Notes: a model not told the origin generated them from the letters alone. Shown: positions 33,446-44,082, counted from the first letter of the stretch. The stretch is DNA of 64,000 nucleotides from Edwardsiella hoshinae NBRC 105699 = ATCC 33379 (GCF_000474215.1 NZ_BAUC01000020.1:62001-126000); one strand, 5' to 3'. Program-made: numbers and translations.

Positions 33446-34267
33446 TCAGAACAGCGCCGTCTGTTGCGGCCAGTCGGGACAGGGAGGCAGCCCTACGATC
33501 CCGGCTTGCGCCAGAAGCGACCATAGCGCTTGTGCTTGCTGTGGTGCGTCGCGGCAGTCCGGTGTATGGATGAACAGGTAGGGAGTGACCTCCTGGCTCC
33601 AACGCTGAAGCGGTATCAGCCAAGGCTGCAACCAACGGCGGTTGGCGGCCAAATCGTCGCCGCCGACGAAGCGTACCATCGGCTGGGCCGCGCTCATTAC
33701 TACGTGTACCGGTAGTTGTGGCTTCTTGCGCTGCGCCTCGCGCACGGCGCGACTGTCGGAGCGGGCGTGGTGAACCGGGCGACTATCGAGGAGGACGCGA
33801 TTGATAGCGCGTTGGCGTAATCCCTGGTTGAGCGAGCGCTCAGCCTCTCCCTTGGCGAAGAACGCTGGGTGACGCACCTCGACGCCATAGTGGAAGCCGC
33901 TGGGCAAGCTATCGAGAAAGTGCCACAAGCGCGCTAGGTGCTCTGGACCGCAGGCCGCCGGCAGTTGCAGCCAAAGTTGCCCTAGTCGGTCATCCAGAGG
34001 TTGCAGCGCACGGTAAAAAGCGCCAATCTGTTGGTCACAGTGCAGGAGTGCCGCCTGATGGCTGATGGCGGAAGGAAATTTGAAGCAGAAACGAAAGTTG
34101 TCATGGGTCATGGCGCGCCAGCGCTGCACCAGGGCGGGTGAGGGCAGGGCATAGAAGGTGGTGTTGCCTTCGACGCAGTTGAAGTAGCGGCTGTAGTCGG
34201 CCAAGTCGTGCAGGCCGAGCTTCGCCCAGGCGGCATGTTGCCATTGCGGCAACCCATAGTAGAACAT
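33446..34267 (-). CDS. yecE: DUF72 family protein YecE
   Basis: YecE is a TIM-barrel protein of unknown function. The 273-residue product starts MFYYGLPQWQHAAWAKLGL. It carries the DUF72 hallmarks FNCVEGNTTFYALPS (about residues 29-43), FCFKFPSAISH (about 59-69), YGVEVRHPAFF (about 126-136) and the C-terminal YLFIHTPDCRDAPQQA. SD GGAG precedes the ATG. It lies beside yecN and diverges from the aspS cluster, as in E. coli. Confidence 0.92.
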   Translation of the reverse strand: MFYYGLPQWQHAAWAKLGLHDLADYSRYFNCVEGNTTFYALPSPALVQRWRAMTHDNFRFCFKFPSAISHQAALLHCDQQIGAFYRALQPLDDRLGQLWLQLPAACGPEHLARLWHFLDSLPSGFHYGVEVRHPAFFAKGEAERSLNQGLRQRAINRVLLDSRPVHHARSDSRAVREAQRKKPQLPVHVVMSAAQPMVRFVGGDDLAANRRWLQPWLIPLQRWSQEVTPYLFIHTPDCRDAPQQAQALWSLLAQAGIVGLPPCPDWPQQTALF

Positions 34268-34392
34268 CCGTTGGCTCCATCATGAACGTATCTGAAATAT
34301 AACATAAAGATAACAAGTTGGGCAGAGGAGGAAGGGTGGCGAGAAACAGTGCAAAGTGCGCGCGTGCTCTTATCGCAGCGGGGAATTTCCAG

Positions 34393-34398
34393 TATAAT
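34393..34398 (+). promoter_or_regulatory. -10 element (TATAAT) upstream of the zinc-ribbon gene and aspS
   Basis: A perfect TATAAT lies 41 bases before the 34439 start. The -35 at the right distance (TTATCG, 17-base spacer) is poor. It probably drives the zinc-ribbon gene and aspS-nudB. Confidence 0.55.
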
Positions 34399-34438
34399 AG
34401 CCCCCTTTTTTCATCAAGCATGTAAATCCGCCTGAGCT

Positions 34439-34705
34439 ATGCCGATCTACGAATACGTTTGTAGCGACTGCAATCATCATCTTGAGAAGTTGCAAAAAAT
34501 GTCCGATGCACCGCTGGTCGATTGTCCGGCGTGCGGTCATCCTGCCTTGAAAAAACAGATTTCAGCCGCCGGTTTCCAGTTAAAGGGAAACGGCTGGTAC
34601 GCGACCGATTTTAAGCCACGTACCGACAAAACACCGTCTTCAACAGAGCGCTGCGCAGGCAGCACGTGTCCGGCCAGTTGTCCGGGCGCGGCGTCGGCAA
34701 AATAA
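34439..34705 (+). CDS. FmdB-family zinc-ribbon protein
   Basis: This 88-residue protein has an N-terminal FmdB/CxxC zinc ribbon: [21 protein letters not shown] with CSDC at residues 8-11 and DCPACG at about 27-32, four cysteines suited to one zinc. The C-terminus ([18 protein letters not shown]) adds three more cysteines. Such proteins are sometimes called putative regulators, but no function is established. aspS follows after 25 bases, so co-transcription is likely. E. coli has yecD at this place. Confidence 0.85.
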   Translation: MPIYEYVCSDCNHHLEKLQKMSDAPLVDCPACGHPALKKQISAAGFQLKGNGWYATDFKPRTDKTPSSTERCAGSTCPASCPGAASAK

Positions 34706-34730
34706 ATTAAGCAAGCCAAAGGATATCGTT

Positions 34731-36506
34731 ATGCGTACTAAGTATTGCGGGCAGTTGAATCTGTCCCATGTGGGCCAGGAAGTGACCCTGTGCGGTTGGG
34801 TACATCGCCGCCGCGACCTGGGTGGTCTGATCTTCATCGATCTGCGTGACCGCGAAGGGGTGGTGCAGGTGTTCTTTGATCCGGATCACCAGGATGCTTT
34901 CCGTCAGGCCTCTGAGCTGCGTAACGAGTTTTGCGTGCAGATCACCGGCACCGTGCGTGCTCGCCCGGAGAGTCAGCGTAACAGCGAAATGTCGACCGGG
35001 GAGATCGAAGTCTTTGGCCAGGGGCTGACCCTCATCAACCGCGCCGAGCCGCTGCCGCTGGACTTTAATCAGACCAACAGCGAAGAGAATCGCCTGAAGT
35101 ACCGTTATCTGGATCTGCGCCGTCCGGAGATGGCCGCGCGGCTAAAAACGCGCGCCAAGATCACCGCGTTCGTGCGCCGTTTCATGGATAACCACGGCTT
35201 CTTGGATATCGAAACGCCGATGCTGACTAAGGCGACGCCGGAAGGTGCCCGCGACTACCTGGTTCCGAGCCGGGTGCACAAGGGTAAATTCTATGCATTG
35301 CCGCAGTCACCGCAGCTGTTTAAGCAGTTACTGATGATGTCTGGTTTCGACCGTTACTATCAGATCGTCAAATGTTTCCGCGACGAAGATCTGCGTGCCG
35401 ACCGCCAGCCGGAATTCACCCAGATCGATGTGGAAACCTCGTTCATGAGCGCCGAGCAGGTGCGTGAAATCATGGAGGCGTTGGCCCGTGCACTGTGGTT
35501 GGAGATCAAAGGCGTCGATCTGGGCGATTTCCCAGTGATGACCTTCGCCGAGGCGATGCGCCGTTTCGGTTCCGACAAGCCGGATCTGCGTAACCCGCTG
35601 GAGTTGGTGGATGTGGCCGATCTGGTTAAAACCGTCGATTTCAACGTGTTCTCCGGCCCAGCCAATGATGCCAAAGGGCGTGTCATCGCGCTGCGCGTAC
35701 CGGGCGGTGCCAGCCTGACCCGTAAAAACATCGATGAGTACGGTCAGTTTGTCGGCATCTATGGCGCTAAAGGTCTGGCTTGGATGAAGGTCAACGATCG
35801 TGCCGCCGGGATGGATGGCGTGCAAAGCCCGATCGCCAAGTTCCTCGACGCCGAGGTGTTGGACGGGATCCTGGCGCGCTGTGGCGCCGAGAGCGGCGAT
35901 ATCATCTTCTTTGGTGCCGATAGCGCCAAGGTGGCTACCGACGCCATGGGGGCCCTGCGTCTGAAGGTCGGTCGTGACCTGAAACTGACCGACGAGACCC
36001 GCTGGGCACCGCTGTGGGTGATCGACTTCCCAATGTTCGAAGACGACGGTGAAGGCGGCCTGGCGGCGATGCACCATCCGTTCACCTCACCGCGTGACAT
36101 CAGCCCGGAAGCGCTGAAGGCCAATCCGGTCGACGCTATCGCCAATGCGTATGACATGGTGATGAACGGTTACGAGGTGGGTGGCGGCTCGGTGCGTATC
36201 CATAATGGCGCCATGCAGTCGGCGGTATTCGATATTCTGGGGATCAATGAGCAGGAGCAGCGTGAGAAATTTGGCTTCCTGTTGGACGCCCTGAAGTACG
36301 GTACCCCGCCGCATGCCGGCTTGGCATTCGGGCTGGATCGTCTGGTGATGCTGCTGACCGGGACGGAGAATATCCGTGACGTGATCGCCTTCCCGAAAAC
36401 CACGGCCGCCGCCTGCCCGCTGACTGATGCGCCGAGCCGCGCCAATCCGGCCGCGTTGCAGGAGCTGTCCATTGCCGTCAGCCTGAAACAGGGCGACGAC
36501 GCGTAA
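34731..36506 (+). CDS. aspS: Aspartyl-tRNA synthetase
   Basis: This class II synthetase charges tRNA(Asp). The 591-residue product (E. coli 590) begins with the OB-fold anticodon-binding domain ([29 protein letters not shown], about residues 1-105). Next come motif 2, [18 protein letters not shown] (about 216-233), the bacterial insertion domain (about 285-420) and motif 3, [15 protein letters not shown] (about 526-540). The stop shares one base with the nudB start (TAATG). Confidence 0.97.
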   Translation: MRTKYCGQLNLSHVGQEVTLCGWVHRRRDLGGLIFIDLRDREGVVQVFFDPDHQDAFRQASELRNEFCVQITGTVRARPESQRNSEMSTGEIEVFGQGLTLINRAEPLPLDFNQTNSEENRLKYRYLDLRRPEMAARLKTRAKITAFVRRFMDNHGFLDIETPMLTKATPEGARDYLVPSRVHKGKFYALPQSPQLFKQLLMMSGFDRYYQIVKCFRDEDLRADRQPEFTQIDVETSFMSAEQVREIMEALARALWLEIKGVDLGDFPVMTFAEAMRRFGSDKPDLRNPLELVDVADLVKTVDFNVFSGPANDAKGRVIALRVPGGASLTRKNIDEYGQFVGIYGAKGLAWMKVNDRAAGMDGVQSPIAKFLDAEVLDGILARCGAESGDIIFFGADSAKVATDAMGALRLKVGRDLKLTDETRWAPLWVIDFPMFEDDGEGGLAAMHHPFTSPRDISPEALKANPVDAIANAYDMVMNGYEVGGGSVRIHNGAMQSAVFDILGINEQEQREKFGFLLDALKYGTPPHAGLAFGLDRLVMLLTGTENIRDVIAFPKTTAAACPLTDAPSRANPAALQELSIAVSLKQGDDA

Positions 36507-36940
36507 TGGCTTATAAGCGTCCGGAATCCGTACTGGTGGTGATCTACGCCCGCCAGAGCGGACGGGTGCTGATGTTGCAGCGGCGCGACGATCCCGATTT
36601 TTGGCAGTCGGTTACCGGCAGCCTCGAAGCGGGCGAGTCGGCGCCGCAGGCCGCGCAGCGTGAAGTAAAGGAAGAAGTGGGAATCGACATCGTCGACGAG
36701 CATTTGACGCTGACGGACTGCCAGCGTTGCGTGGAGTTTGAGCTGTTCGCGCACCTGCGCCGGCGTTATGCCCCTGGTGTGACGCGCAATCTGGAGCATT
36801 GGTTTTGCCTGGCGTTGCCTGACGAGCGGGTGATCCCGCTGAGCGAACATCTGGCTTATCGCTGGATGGACGCCGCCGCCGCCGCCGGGCTAACCAAGTC
36901 TTGGAGTAATCGCCAGGCGATCGAACAGTTCGTACCTTGA
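36506..36940 (+). CDS. nudB: Dihydroneopterin triphosphate diphosphatase NudB
   Basis: NudB removes pyrophosphate from dihydroneopterin triphosphate in folate synthesis. The 144-residue Nudix protein has the box GSLEAGESAPQAAQREVKEEVG (about residues 36-57), fitting GX5EX7REUXEEXGU. Other family segments are MLQRRDDPDFWQSVTG and the C-terminal TKSWSNRQAIEQF. Its start overlaps the aspS stop by one base, so translation is coupled. Confidence 0.95.
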   Translation: MAYKRPESVLVVIYARQSGRVLMLQRRDDPDFWQSVTGSLEAGESAPQAAQREVKEEVGIDIVDEHLTLTDCQRCVEFELFAHLRRRYAPGVTRNLEHWFCLALPDERVIPLSEHLAYRWMDAAAAAGLTKSWSNRQAIEQFVP

Positions 36941-37040
36941 TTACCTGCCTGTCCGGGCGGCCACGCTGGCTGTCTGGCTTGTTGACAGGCGTTTTGCATA
37001 TTGACTATTTAGGGCCTTTGCGCCTTTAGCGGAGATTTAT

Positions 37041-37787
37041 ATGGCAGGTCATAGTAAGTGGGCCAACACCAAACATCGTAAGGCTGCGCAGGATGCCAAG
37101 CGCGGTAAAATCTTTACCAAGATCATTCGCGAGCTGGTGACCGCCGCCAAACTGGGCGGCGGCGATCCGGACGCTAACCCGCGTCTGCGTGCGGCCATCG
37201 ATAAGGCCCTGTCCAACAACATGACCCGTGATACCCTGAATCGCGCCATCGCCCGCGGCGTCGGCGGCGACGACGACGGTAACATGGAAACCATCATCTA
37301 TGAAGGCTACGGCCCGGGCGGCACCGCCGTGATGGTCGAGTGCCTGAGCGACAACCGTAACCGTACCGTTTCCGAAGTGCGTCATGCCTTCACCAAGTGT
37401 GGCGGTAACCTGGGCACCGACGGCTCCGTATCCTACCTGTTCACCAAGAAAGGGGTGATCTCTTACGCGCCGGGTCTGGATGAAGATGTGGTGATGGACG
37501 CCGCACTGGAAGCCGGTGCCGATGACGTGGTGACCTATGATGACGGCGCCATCGATGTCTACACCCCGTGGGAAACCTTCGGCCAGGTGAAAGATGCCCT
37601 GGATGCCGCTGGCCTGGTGGCCGAGTCGGCTGAAGTCTCCATGATCCCCTCAACCCAGGCGGATATGGATGCAGAGACTGCGCCGAAGCTGCTGCGCCTG
37701 ATCGATATGCTGGAAGACTGCGACGATGTGCAGGAAGTGTATCACAACGGTGAAATCTCCGACGAGGTTGCGGCCACGCTGGAATGA
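37041..37787 (+). CDS. yebC: YebC/PmpR-family protein
   Basis: The family was named for DNA-binding regulators; recent work also links related proteins to translation of proline-rich stretches. The 248-residue product begins [27 protein letters not shown], the family hallmark, then [32 protein letters not shown]. The acidic second half has [17 protein letters not shown] (about residues 156-172). A 4-base overlap with ruvC couples their translation, as in many enterics. Confidence 0.95.
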   Translation: MAGHSKWANTKHRKAAQDAKRGKIFTKIIRELVTAAKLGGGDPDANPRLRAAIDKALSNNMTRDTLNRAIARGVGGDDDGNMETIIYEGYGPGGTAVMVECLSDNRNRTVSEVRHAFTKCGGNLGTDGSVSYLFTKKGVISYAPGLDEDVVMDAALEAGADDVVTYDDGAIDVYTPWETFGQVKDALDAAGLVAESAEVSMIPSTQADMDAETAPKLLRLIDMLEDCDDVQEVYHNGEISDEVAATLE

Positions 37788-38305
37788 GTATCATCCTCGG
37801 GATTGACCCCGGCTCGCGTATCACCGGTTATGGCGTGATCCGTCAGTGCGGGCGCCAGCTCGACTATCTCGGCAGCGGTTGCATTCGTACCGCTGTCGAT
37901 GATCTGCCGACGCGCCTTAAGCTGGTCTATGCCGGTGTCAGCGAGATCATTACCCAGTTTAATCCCGACTACTTCGCCATCGAACAGGTGTTTATGGCGA
38001 AGAACGCCGACTCGGCGCTCAAACTGGGGCAGGCCCGCGGTGCCGCTATCGTGGCGGCAGTCAACCGTGATCTGCCGGTATTTGAGTATGCGGCGCGTCA
38101 GATCAAACAGACGGTGGTGGGCAATGGTGGGGCGGAGAAGGCCCAGGTGCAGCACATGGTGCGCTCGCTGCTCAAACTCCCCGCTAACCCGCAAGCCGAC
38201 GCTGCCGACGCCTTGGCGGTGGCGATCACCCACTGCCATGTCAGCCAAAACGCGCTGCGTATCGGCGATGGGCGTCTTAATCTGGCGCGAGGCCGCCTAC
38301 GCTGA
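37784..38305 (+). CDS. ruvC: Holliday junction endonuclease RuvC
   Basis: RuvC cuts Holliday junctions symmetrically, completing recombination with RuvAB. The 173-residue product (as in E. coli) has an RNase H-like fold with acidic catalytic residues in [11 protein letters not shown] (D7), FAIEQVFMA (E66) and [14 protein letters not shown] (two aspartates at about 138 and 141). It follows yebC with a 4-base overlap and lies upstream of the LexA-controlled ruvAB unit; it is outside that SOS promoter. Confidence 0.97.
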   Translation: MSIILGIDPGSRITGYGVIRQCGRQLDYLGSGCIRTAVDDLPTRLKLVYAGVSEIITQFNPDYFAIEQVFMAKNADSALKLGQARGAAIVAAVNRDLPVFEYAARQIKQTVVGNGGAEKAQVQHMVRSLLKLPANPQADAADALAVAITHCHVSQNALRIGDGRLNLARGRLR

Positions 38306-38329
38306 GTGGGACAGAACGCGCTTTCTATC

Positions 38330-38356
38330 AGGCTGGATATTCATCCAGCCTTTTTT
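38330..38356 (+). terminator. Terminator of ruvC that contains the LexA box
   Basis: The arms AGGCTGGAT and ATCCAGCCT with loop ATTC are followed by six T. The hairpin lies 24 bases past the ruvC stop and its stem is the SOS operator of ruvAB. Confidence 0.75.
38333..38348. promoter_or_regulatory. LexA (SOS) box of ruvAB
   Basis: CTGGATATTCATCCAG has the LexA form CTG-N10-CAG and differs from the E. coli ruvA operator (CTGGATATCTATCCAG, from memory) at two central positions. A -10-like TATAAG follows at about 38361, so LexA would cover the promoter. Confidence 0.85.
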
Positions 38357-38404
38357 ATGGTATAAGCGGGGGAACTATTTGACTGAGACAGAGAGGAAGT
38401 GCGC

Positions 38405-39013
38405 GTGATTGGTCGCCTCAGAGGAGTGATTCTGGAAAAGCAGCCGCCGCAGGTATTGCTGGAGGTGTGCGGCGTGGGCTACGAAGTGCAGATGCCGATG
38501 ACTTGCTTTTATGAGTTGCCGCAGCCCGGCAGCGAGGCGGTGATTTTCACCCACTTCGTAGTGCGTGAGGATGCCCAACTGCTATATGGATTCAATAATA
38601 AGCAGGAGCGCGCGCTGTTCCGTGAGCTGATCAAGGTCAACGGCGTCGGGCCGAAGTTGGCGTTGGCGATCCTGTCGGGGATGTCGGCGCAGCAGTTCGT
38701 CACGGCGGTCGAACGTGAAGAAGTGGCTGCATTGGTCAAACTGCCTGGTGTCGGCAAGAAGACCGCCGAACGCCTAGTGGTCGAGATGAAAGATCGCTTC
38801 AAGGGGTTGAGCGGTGATCTGTTTAACCCCGCTGACGATATGCCACCGAGCGCCCAGCCACAGGTACAGGCCGATGCCGAGGGCGAGGCGGTGGCCGCGC
38901 TGATCGCCCTGGGCTATAAGCCGCAGGAGGCCAGTCGCCTGGTTAATCGGGTAGCCAGCGTTGGTGCGGACAGCGAAACCTTGATCCGCGACGCGTTGCG
39001 CGCGGCGCTATAA
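38405..39013 (+). CDS. ruvA: Holliday junction branch-migration subunit RuvA
   Basis: RuvA binds four-way junctions as a tetramer and recruits RuvB. The GTG at 38405 ([12 protein letters not shown] after initiation) gives 202 residues (E. coli 203); SD AGAGGA lies 7 bases before it. Domain I is an OB fold (about residues 1-62). Two helix-hairpin-helix motifs follow: [18 protein letters not shown] (about 72-89) and [19 protein letters not shown] (about 107-125). A flexible linker and the C-terminal RuvB-binding domain ([19 protein letters not shown]) complete it. ruvB follows after 18 bases. Confidence 0.96.
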   Translation: MIGRLRGVILEKQPPQVLLEVCGVGYEVQMPMTCFYELPQPGSEAVIFTHFVVREDAQLLYGFNNKQERALFRELIKVNGVGPKLALAILSGMSAQQFVTAVEREEVAALVKLPGVGKKTAERLVVEMKDRFKGLSGDLFNPADDMPPSAQPQVQADAEGEAVAALIALGYKPQEASRLVNRVASVGADSETLIRDALRAAL

Positions 39014-39031
39014 CCCTCTGGAGAGCGTGGG

Positions 39032-40036
39032 ATGATAGAAGCCGATCGTCTGATTTCTGCCGGTAGCCAGAGCGAGGAGGAGTTCCTCGATCGCGCCATT
39101 CGGCCAAAGACCCTGGCTGATTATGTCGGCCAGCCGCAGGTACGCGAGCAGATGGAGATCTTCATTAAGGCGGCCAAGCTGCGTGGCGATGCGCTGGATC
39201 ACCTGTTGATCTTCGGTCCGCCGGGGCTGGGTAAAACCACCCTGGCGAACATTGTCGCCAACGAGATGGGGGTTAATCTGCGCACCACCTCAGGGCCGGT
39301 GCTGGAGAAAGCAGGTGACCTGGCGGCGATGCTGACCAACCTGGAGCCGCATGATGTGCTGTTTATCGACGAGATCCACCGTCTCTCGCCGGTCGTTGAG
39401 GAGGTGCTCTATCCGGCGATGGAGGACTATCAACTGGACATCATGATCGGTGAAGGGCCGGCGGCGCGCTCCATCAAGATCGACCTGCCTCCCTTTACTT
39501 TAGTCGGCGCCACTACGCGCGCCGGCTCGCTAACTTCGCCGTTGCGCGATCGTTTCGGCATTGTGCAACGCCTGGAGTTCTATCAGGTGGCCGATCTGCA
39601 ACATATCGTCGGGCGTAGCGCCCAGTGTCTGGGGCTGTCGTTGACGGAGGAGGGCGCGTTAGAGGTGGCGCGCCGTTCGCGCGGTACGCCGCGTATCGCC
39701 AATCGCTTGTTGCGCCGGGTGCGCGACTTCGCCGAGGTGTGTGCGGATGGTCACATCGATGGTGCGGTGGCGGCGCAGGCGCTAAATATGTTGGATGTCG
39801 ATGCTGCTGGCTTCGATTATATGGATCGCAAGCTGCTGCTGGCGGTGATCGACAAGTTTATGGGCGGTCCGGTCGGCTTGGATAACTTGGCCGCGGCCAT
39901 CGGTGAGGAGCGTGAGACCATCGAGGACGTGCTAGAGCCTTACCTGATTCAGCAGGGCTTCATTCAGCGTACTCCACGCGGACGCATCGCGACCGGCCAT
40001 GCCTACCGTCACTTCGGTATCGAGCGCCAGACGTGA
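39032..40036 (+). CDS. ruvB: Holliday junction branch-migration ATPase RuvB
   Basis: RuvB is the hexameric AAA+ motor that drives branch migration. The 334-residue product has Walker A in [17 protein letters not shown] (about residues 55-71), Walker B in [11 protein letters not shown] (about 109-119), sensor I around [18 protein letters not shown] (about 156-173) and a C-terminal winged helix ending GLIQRTPRG-like ([20 protein letters not shown]). The order ruvA-ruvB behind a LexA box is as in E. coli. Ends in a strong terminator shared with znuB. Confidence 0.98.
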   Translation: MIEADRLISAGSQSEEEFLDRAIRPKTLADYVGQPQVREQMEIFIKAAKLRGDALDHLLIFGPPGLGKTTLANIVANEMGVNLRTTSGPVLEKAGDLAAMLTNLEPHDVLFIDEIHRLSPVVEEVLYPAMEDYQLDIMIGEGPAARSIKIDLPPFTLVGATTRAGSLTSPLRDRFGIVQRLEFYQVADLQHIVGRSAQCLGLSLTEEGALEVARRSRGTPRIANRLLRRVRDFAEVCADGHIDGAVAAQALNMLDVDAAGFDYMDRKLLLAVIDKFMGGPVGLDNLAAAIGEERETIEDVLEPYLIQQGFIQRTPRGRIATGHAYRHFGIERQT

Positions 40037-40053
40037 TAGCCTCGGCGTCGGGT

Positions 40054-40088
40054 AAAAAAAATCCCACAGCGTGCTGTGGGATTTTTTT
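40054..40088. terminator. Bidirectional terminator between ruvB and znuB
   Basis: The 15-bp arms AAAAAATCCCACAGC and GCTGTGGGATTTTTT are separated by two bases, giving U-tracts in both directions. Confidence 0.9.
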
Positions 40089-40109
40089 ATCCGCATGACG
40101 GGGACGGGA

Positions 40110-40895
40110 TCAGGCAGCTTGACGCCGTCCCAGACTCAGCATAAATAGGACGGCGGCACACAGCACCACCGATGGTCCGGCCGGGGTATCATACCAGGCG
40201 GAGAAGGCCAGACCGCCGCTGATGGCCAGCCAACCGACCAGTACCGCGCCGGCGGCCATCTGCTCGGGGGTGCGCGCGAAGCGGCGTGCCGTCGCCGCCG
40301 GAATGATCAGCAGCGAGGTAATGATCAGCGCGCCGACAAACTTCATCGCCAGCCCGATGGTCAGGGCGGTAGTCAGCATCAGGAGTAATTTGCTGCGCCC
40401 CAGGGGGACGCCATCGACATAAGCCAGCTCTGGGCTGATGGTCATCGATAGCAGGGCGCGCCATTGCCACAGCAGTAACGTCAGCACCAACACCACGCCG
40501 CCAGCGATCAACGCCACATCCGGGTAGGTAACCGCCAGTAGATCGCCGAACAAGTAAGCCATCAGGTCGACGCGCACGTTAGACATCAACGCGACCACCA
40601 CCAAGCCGAGGGAGAGGGCGCTGTGCGCCATGATGCCCAGCAGCGTATCGATGCCGAGCTGGGGACGGCGCTCTAGCCATACCAGGGCGCAGGCCAGTAT
40701 CAGCGTCACGGCGATCACCGCGTAGAAGGGGTTGACGTCGAGCAGCAGGCCGAAGGCGACGCCGAGCAGCGAGGCATGCGCCAGGGTGTCGCCAAAGTAG
40801 GACATCCGGCGCCAGACGACAAATGAGCCCAGCGGCCCGGCTGCCAACGCTAACAGCGCACCGGCCAGCCAACCGGGTAACAGCAGTTCAATCAT
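40110..40895 (-). CDS. znuB: Zinc ABC transporter permease ZnuB
   Basis: ZnuB is the membrane channel of the high-affinity zinc importer. The 261-residue product (as in E. coli) has about 8 hydrophobic spans and ABC-3 family features: [30 protein letters not shown] (about residues 21-50) and [25 protein letters not shown] (about 192-216). It overlaps znuC by 8 bases. The -znuC-znuB transcript diverges from znuA across a Zur box. Confidence 0.96.
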   Translation of the reverse strand: MIELLLPGWLAGALLALAAGPLGSFVVWRRMSYFGDTLAHASLLGVAFGLLLDVNPFYAVIAVTLILACALVWLERRPQLGIDTLLGIMAHSALSLGLVVVALMSNVRVDLMAYLFGDLLAVTYPDVALIAGGVVLVLTLLLWQWRALLSMTISPELAYVDGVPLGRSKLLLMLTTALTIGLAMKFVGALIITSLLIIPAATARRFARTPEQMAAGAVLVGWLAISGGLAFSAWYDTPAGPSVVLCAAVLFMLSLGRRQAA

Positions 40896-41664
40896 CAGCT
40901 TCTCCGCGACGGGGGTTGAGGATCACCTTGCCGCACAGATCGTGGCGGTGGTTATGGTGGTGCTGGTAAAGCGCCAACTGTTGCGCGCCACGATTACCGA
41001 ACAGGGCGATAAACTGGGGGTGATTGGCCACGGCCTGCGGCGTTCCGGAGCAGCAGATGTGCTGATTCAGACACAGCACATCGTCAGTCTTGGCCATCAC
41101 CAGATGCAGATCGTGGGAAACCATCAGCACCGCGCAATTCAGCTCACGGCGTAGACGATCGATCAGATCGTACAACGCCAACTGGCCGTTGACGTCGACG
41201 CCGGCGGTCGGCTCATCCAGCACCAGTAGATCCGGGGTATTGAGTAGGGCGCGTGCCAGCAGGACACGCTGGTTCTCGCCGCCGGAGAGCTTCTGCATCG
41301 GCTGTTTCAGCAAATGGGCAGCCTGCACCCGCTGCAACGCCGGCAACACATCCTGGCGTTTGACGCCGGGACGCAAGCGCATAAAGCGCTCCACCGTCAG
41401 CGGCAGAGTCGCGTCCAGATGCAGTTTCTGCGGTACATAGCCGATGGTGAGTCCAGGGCGAGCGAGGCGCTCACCACGTGTTGGGACGACCAATCCCAGT
41501 ACGACGCGCACCAGGGTGGATTTGCCGGCGCCATTGGGGCCGAGCAGGGTCAGGATGCGCCCACGCCGTAGCGTCAGGGAGACATCGTCCAGCACATCGC
41601 GGTTGCCGAAGCGGACGGCGATATGCTGGAGGGTGACCAGGGGATGATTATCGGGTTGTGACAT
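40888..41664 (-). CDS. znuC: Zinc ABC transporter ATPase ZnuC
   Basis: ZnuC powers zinc import. The ATG at 41664 gives 258 residues. It has Walker [15 protein letters not shown] (about residues 38-51), the signature [16 protein letters not shown] (about 137-152), Walker [13 protein letters not shown] and the H-loop [13 protein letters not shown]. The C-terminus is histidine-rich ([14 protein letters not shown]), typical of ZnuC and likely a zinc-sensing or zinc-holding tail. An upstream in-frame ATG at 41751 would read through the Zur box and is rejected. Confidence 0.96.
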   Translation of the reverse strand: MSQPDNHPLVTLQHIAVRFGNRDVLDDVSLTLRRGRILTLLGPNGAGKSTLVRVVLGLVVPTRGERLARPGLTIGYVPQKLHLDATLPLTVERFMRLRPGVKRQDVLPALQRVQAAHLLKQPMQKLSGGENQRVLLARALLNTPDLLVLDEPTAGVDVNGQLALYDLIDRLRRELNCAVLMVSHDLHLVMAKTDDVLCLNQHICCSGTPQAVANHPQFIALFGNRGAQQLALYQHHHNHRHDLCGKVILNPRRGEADD

Positions 41665-41690
41665 GGTTACGGCGTATTGCACTATAAATG

Positions 41691-41712
41691 GAATGTTATA
41701 ATATAACGTTTC
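41691..41712. promoter_or_regulatory. Zur operator between znuC and znuA
   Basis: GAATGTTATAATATAACGTTTC contains the perfect 13-base palindrome GTTATAATATAAC (41695-41707), matching the enteric Zur box from memory. It lies 27 bases from znuC and 27 from znuA, so one site can repress both directions when zinc is plentiful. Confidence 0.85.
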
Positions 41713-41739
41713 TTCGTACGTTACCCAGGAAATTTTCTC

Positions 41740-42750
41740 ATGATATCGCAAAACAATATAGTTAAACGCACCCTGATTGCTTCCGTGCTGTCGTTATGCG
41801 CGTGGGTTACTAGCGCGCAAGCCGATGTGGTTACTTCGATTCGTCCATTGGGCTTTATTGCCGCGGCGATCGCCGATGGGGTGATGCCGACCGAGGTGTT
41901 GCTGCCTGATGGCGCCTCTCCGCATGACTATGCGCTTAAACCATCCGATATCAAACGATTGCGCGACGCCGACCTGGTGGTCTGGATAGGGCCAGAAATG
42001 GAGAGTTTTTTGGCAAAACCGACTCAACAGCTAGAAAATAACAAAAATCTTATTCTCAGTACGCTGCCGGGCGTGCGCAGTCAACTGATCGAGGGGGATG
42101 ATGACGATGAGCATGATCATCATAGTAGTCAGAGTGAAAAGCACGCGGAAAAGTCTGAATCTGTAGCGTCACATATTGTTACAAATGGCGTGCAGACTGG
42201 CTTAGCGGCCGATCATAATCATGATCATGGCCAATATAATATGCATATTTGGCTCTCTCCAGCCATAGCTAAACAGGTGGCTATCGCTATTCACGACCGA
42301 TTAGTGCAACAAAGCCCACAAAATCGCGATAAACTGGATGTCAACCTACGTAAATTCGAGCAACAACTCAAGCAGACGCAAACGAAAGTTGCTATGATGC
42401 TGCGGCCCGTGCAAGGTAAAGGTTATTTTGTCTTCCACGACGCCTATGGTTACTTCGAGAATGCTTTTGGCCTGACCCCGTTGGGGCATTTCACCGTCAA
42501 TCCCGAGATCCAGCCTGGCGCACGGCGCTTACATCAAATTCGAACACAGTTGGTTGAGCAAAAAGCGGTTTGCGTTTTTGCTGAGCCACAGTTCAGGCCA
42601 GCAGTCATCTCGGCGATTGCGCAGGGGACCCCTGTCCGGCAGGGTACACTTGATCCCCTGGGAAGCGCGATCCCACTGAGTGCGGACAGTTATCAGGTCT
42701 TCTTGACCACACTGGCGCATCAGTATTCTCGCTGCCTGAAGGGAGATTAA
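41740..42750 (+). CDS. znuA: Periplasmic zinc-binding protein ZnuA
   Basis: ZnuA captures zinc in the periplasm for ZnuBC. The 336-residue product has a Sec signal peptide (about residues 1-28, cleavage near AQADV). Metal ligands are expected at His62 (ASPHDYAL), the His in NMHIWLSP (about 169) and the His in [13 protein letters not shown] (about 230). A low-complexity acidic, His-rich loop spans about 120-163 (DDDDEHDHH...DHNHDHG), typical of the family. A C-terminal cysteine pair fits the known disulfide. This gene is AT-richer than its neighbours, mostly in the loop region. mepM follows after 12 bases. Confidence 0.96.
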   Translation: MISQNNIVKRTLIASVLSLCAWVTSAQADVVTSIRPLGFIAAAIADGVMPTEVLLPDGASPHDYALKPSDIKRLRDADLVVWIGPEMESFLAKPTQQLENNKNLILSTLPGVRSQLIEGDDDDEHDHHSSQSEKHAEKSESVASHIVTNGVQTGLAADHNHDHGQYNMHIWLSPAIAKQVAIAIHDRLVQQSPQNRDKLDVNLRKFEQQLKQTQTKVAMMLRPVQGKGYFVFHDAYGYFENAFGLTPLGHFTVNPEIQPGARRLHQIRTQLVEQKAVCVFAEPQFRPAVISAIAQGTPVRQGTLDPLGSAIPLSADSYQVFLTTLAHQYSRCLKGD

Positions 42751-42762
42751 GAGGAAAACCGA

Positions 42763-44082
42763 GTGCAGCAGATAGCGCGTTCCATCGCTCAGGCATACAG
42801 TAATCTGCCCCGGCCCCACCGCGTCATGTTGGGGTCCCTGAGCGTCGTCACACTGGCTGTCGCCATCTGGCAGCCTTTTGTCTCGCATCCTCAATTGGCT
42901 GAAGGCGAGGTCGCAAAGCGTGTGCAGCTGGAGGTCCCGGCGCTCACGGCATTGACCCCTGAGGCCAGCGAGCCCCTCGATCAGCCGGCACCGGAAGACG
43001 ACGTGCCCAAGGATGAGATCGATGACGGTAGCGACGACAGCAACAGCCATGATTATGTCGTCTCCAGTGGCGACACCTTGGGTAGCATCTTGACCCAGTA
43101 TGGGGTCGATATCGCCACCGTCTCGGCGCTGGCGAAGCAATATCCGGCGTTACGTAACCTGAACGTCGGTCAGACGCTGACCTGGGAAATCAACGATGAC
43201 GGCACACTACAGAAGCTGACCTGGGAGGTCTCGCGTCGTGAGACGCGGGTCTACCAACTGAGCGATGGCCGCTATAAAGAGTCGGTAGAGAATCAGCAAG
43301 GGGAGTGGAAGAACCGGGTGATCACCGGCACGCTGAATGGCAGTTTCGTCACCAGCGCTCAAGCAGCCGGTTTGAATCGTAATGAAATCAATACGGTGAT
43401 CAAGGCATTACAGTGGCAGATGGATTTCCGTAAGCTACAGAAAGGCGATCGTTTTGCGGTGCTGCTGTCACGCGAGATGTTGGATGGTAAGAGCGCCCAG
43501 AGCCAGATCCTTGGGGTGCGTCTGCGCAGTGGCGACAAAGACTACTACGCCATTCGTGGCGATGATGGCAAATACTACGATCGGCAAGGGGCTGGCTTGG
43601 CCAAGGGATTTATGCGCTACCCGACCAGTAAGCACTTCCGCATCAGCTCTAACTTTAACCCTCATCGACTTAATCCGGTGACGGGCCGCGTCGCTCCCCA
43701 TAAGGGGGTCGATTTTGCCATGCCGGTCGGTACGCCGGTACTGGCAGTGGGGGACGGCGAGGTGGTGATCGCCAAGCGTAGCGGCGCCGCCGGTAACTAC
43801 GTGGTGATCCGTCACGGTCGCCAATACACCACGCGCTTTATGCACCTAAAAACCATCCTGGTGAAACCGGGGCAGAAGGTGAAACGGGGTGATCGCATCG
43901 CCTTGTCCGGTAACACAGGCCGTTCAACCGGCCCACATCTGCATTACGAGTTCTGGGTCAACAACCAGGCGGTGAATCCGTTGACGGTGAAACTGCCGCG
44001 TTCCGATGCGTTGACCGGCAAAGAGCGACGAGCCTTCCTGGCGCAGGCGCGTGAAGTGGTGCCGCAGTTGCAACTGGACTGA
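42763..44082 (+). CDS. mepM: Murein DD-endopeptidase MepM
   Basis: MepM cuts D-Ala-mDAP cross-links so new peptidoglycan can be inserted. The 439-residue product has an N-terminal membrane anchor (VMLGSLSVVTLAVAIW, about residues 22-37), a LysM/OapA-like region (HDYVVSSGDTLGSILTQYG, about 95-113) and a C-terminal M23 domain (about 300-410). The zinc site is PHKGVDFAMPVGTPV (HxxxD, about 314-328) with HLHYEFW (about 387-393). The GTG start has SD GAGGA. It follows znuA closely, so zinc status might reach it by readthrough. Terminator follows. Confidence 0.95.
   Translation: MQQIARSIAQAYSNLPRPHRVMLGSLSVVTLAVAIWQPFVSHPQLAEGEVAKRVQLEVPALTALTPEASEPLDQPAPEDDVPKDEIDDGSDDSNSHDYVVSSGDTLGSILTQYGVDIATVSALAKQYPALRNLNVGQTLTWEINDDGTLQKLTWEVSRRETRVYQLSDGRYKESVENQQGEWKNRVITGTLNGSFVTSAQAAGLNRNEINTVIKALQWQMDFRKLQKGDRFAVLLSREMLDGKSAQSQILGVRLRSGDKDYYAIRGDDGKYYDRQGAGLAKGFMRYPTSKHFRISSNFNPHRLNPVTGRVAPHKGVDFAMPVGTPVLAVGDGEVVIAKRSGAAGNYVVIRHGRQYTTRFMHLKTILVKPGQKVKRGDRIALSGNTGRSTGPHLHYEFWVNNQAVNPLTVKLPRSDALTGKERRAFLAQAREVVPQLQLD

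Noticed and set aside
35328-36077. Long minus-strand ORF (249 codons) inside aspS
   Set aside because: A mirror frame of aspS with no family similarity and no ribosome-binding site; similar shadows occur opposite kdsA, argS and cmoB.
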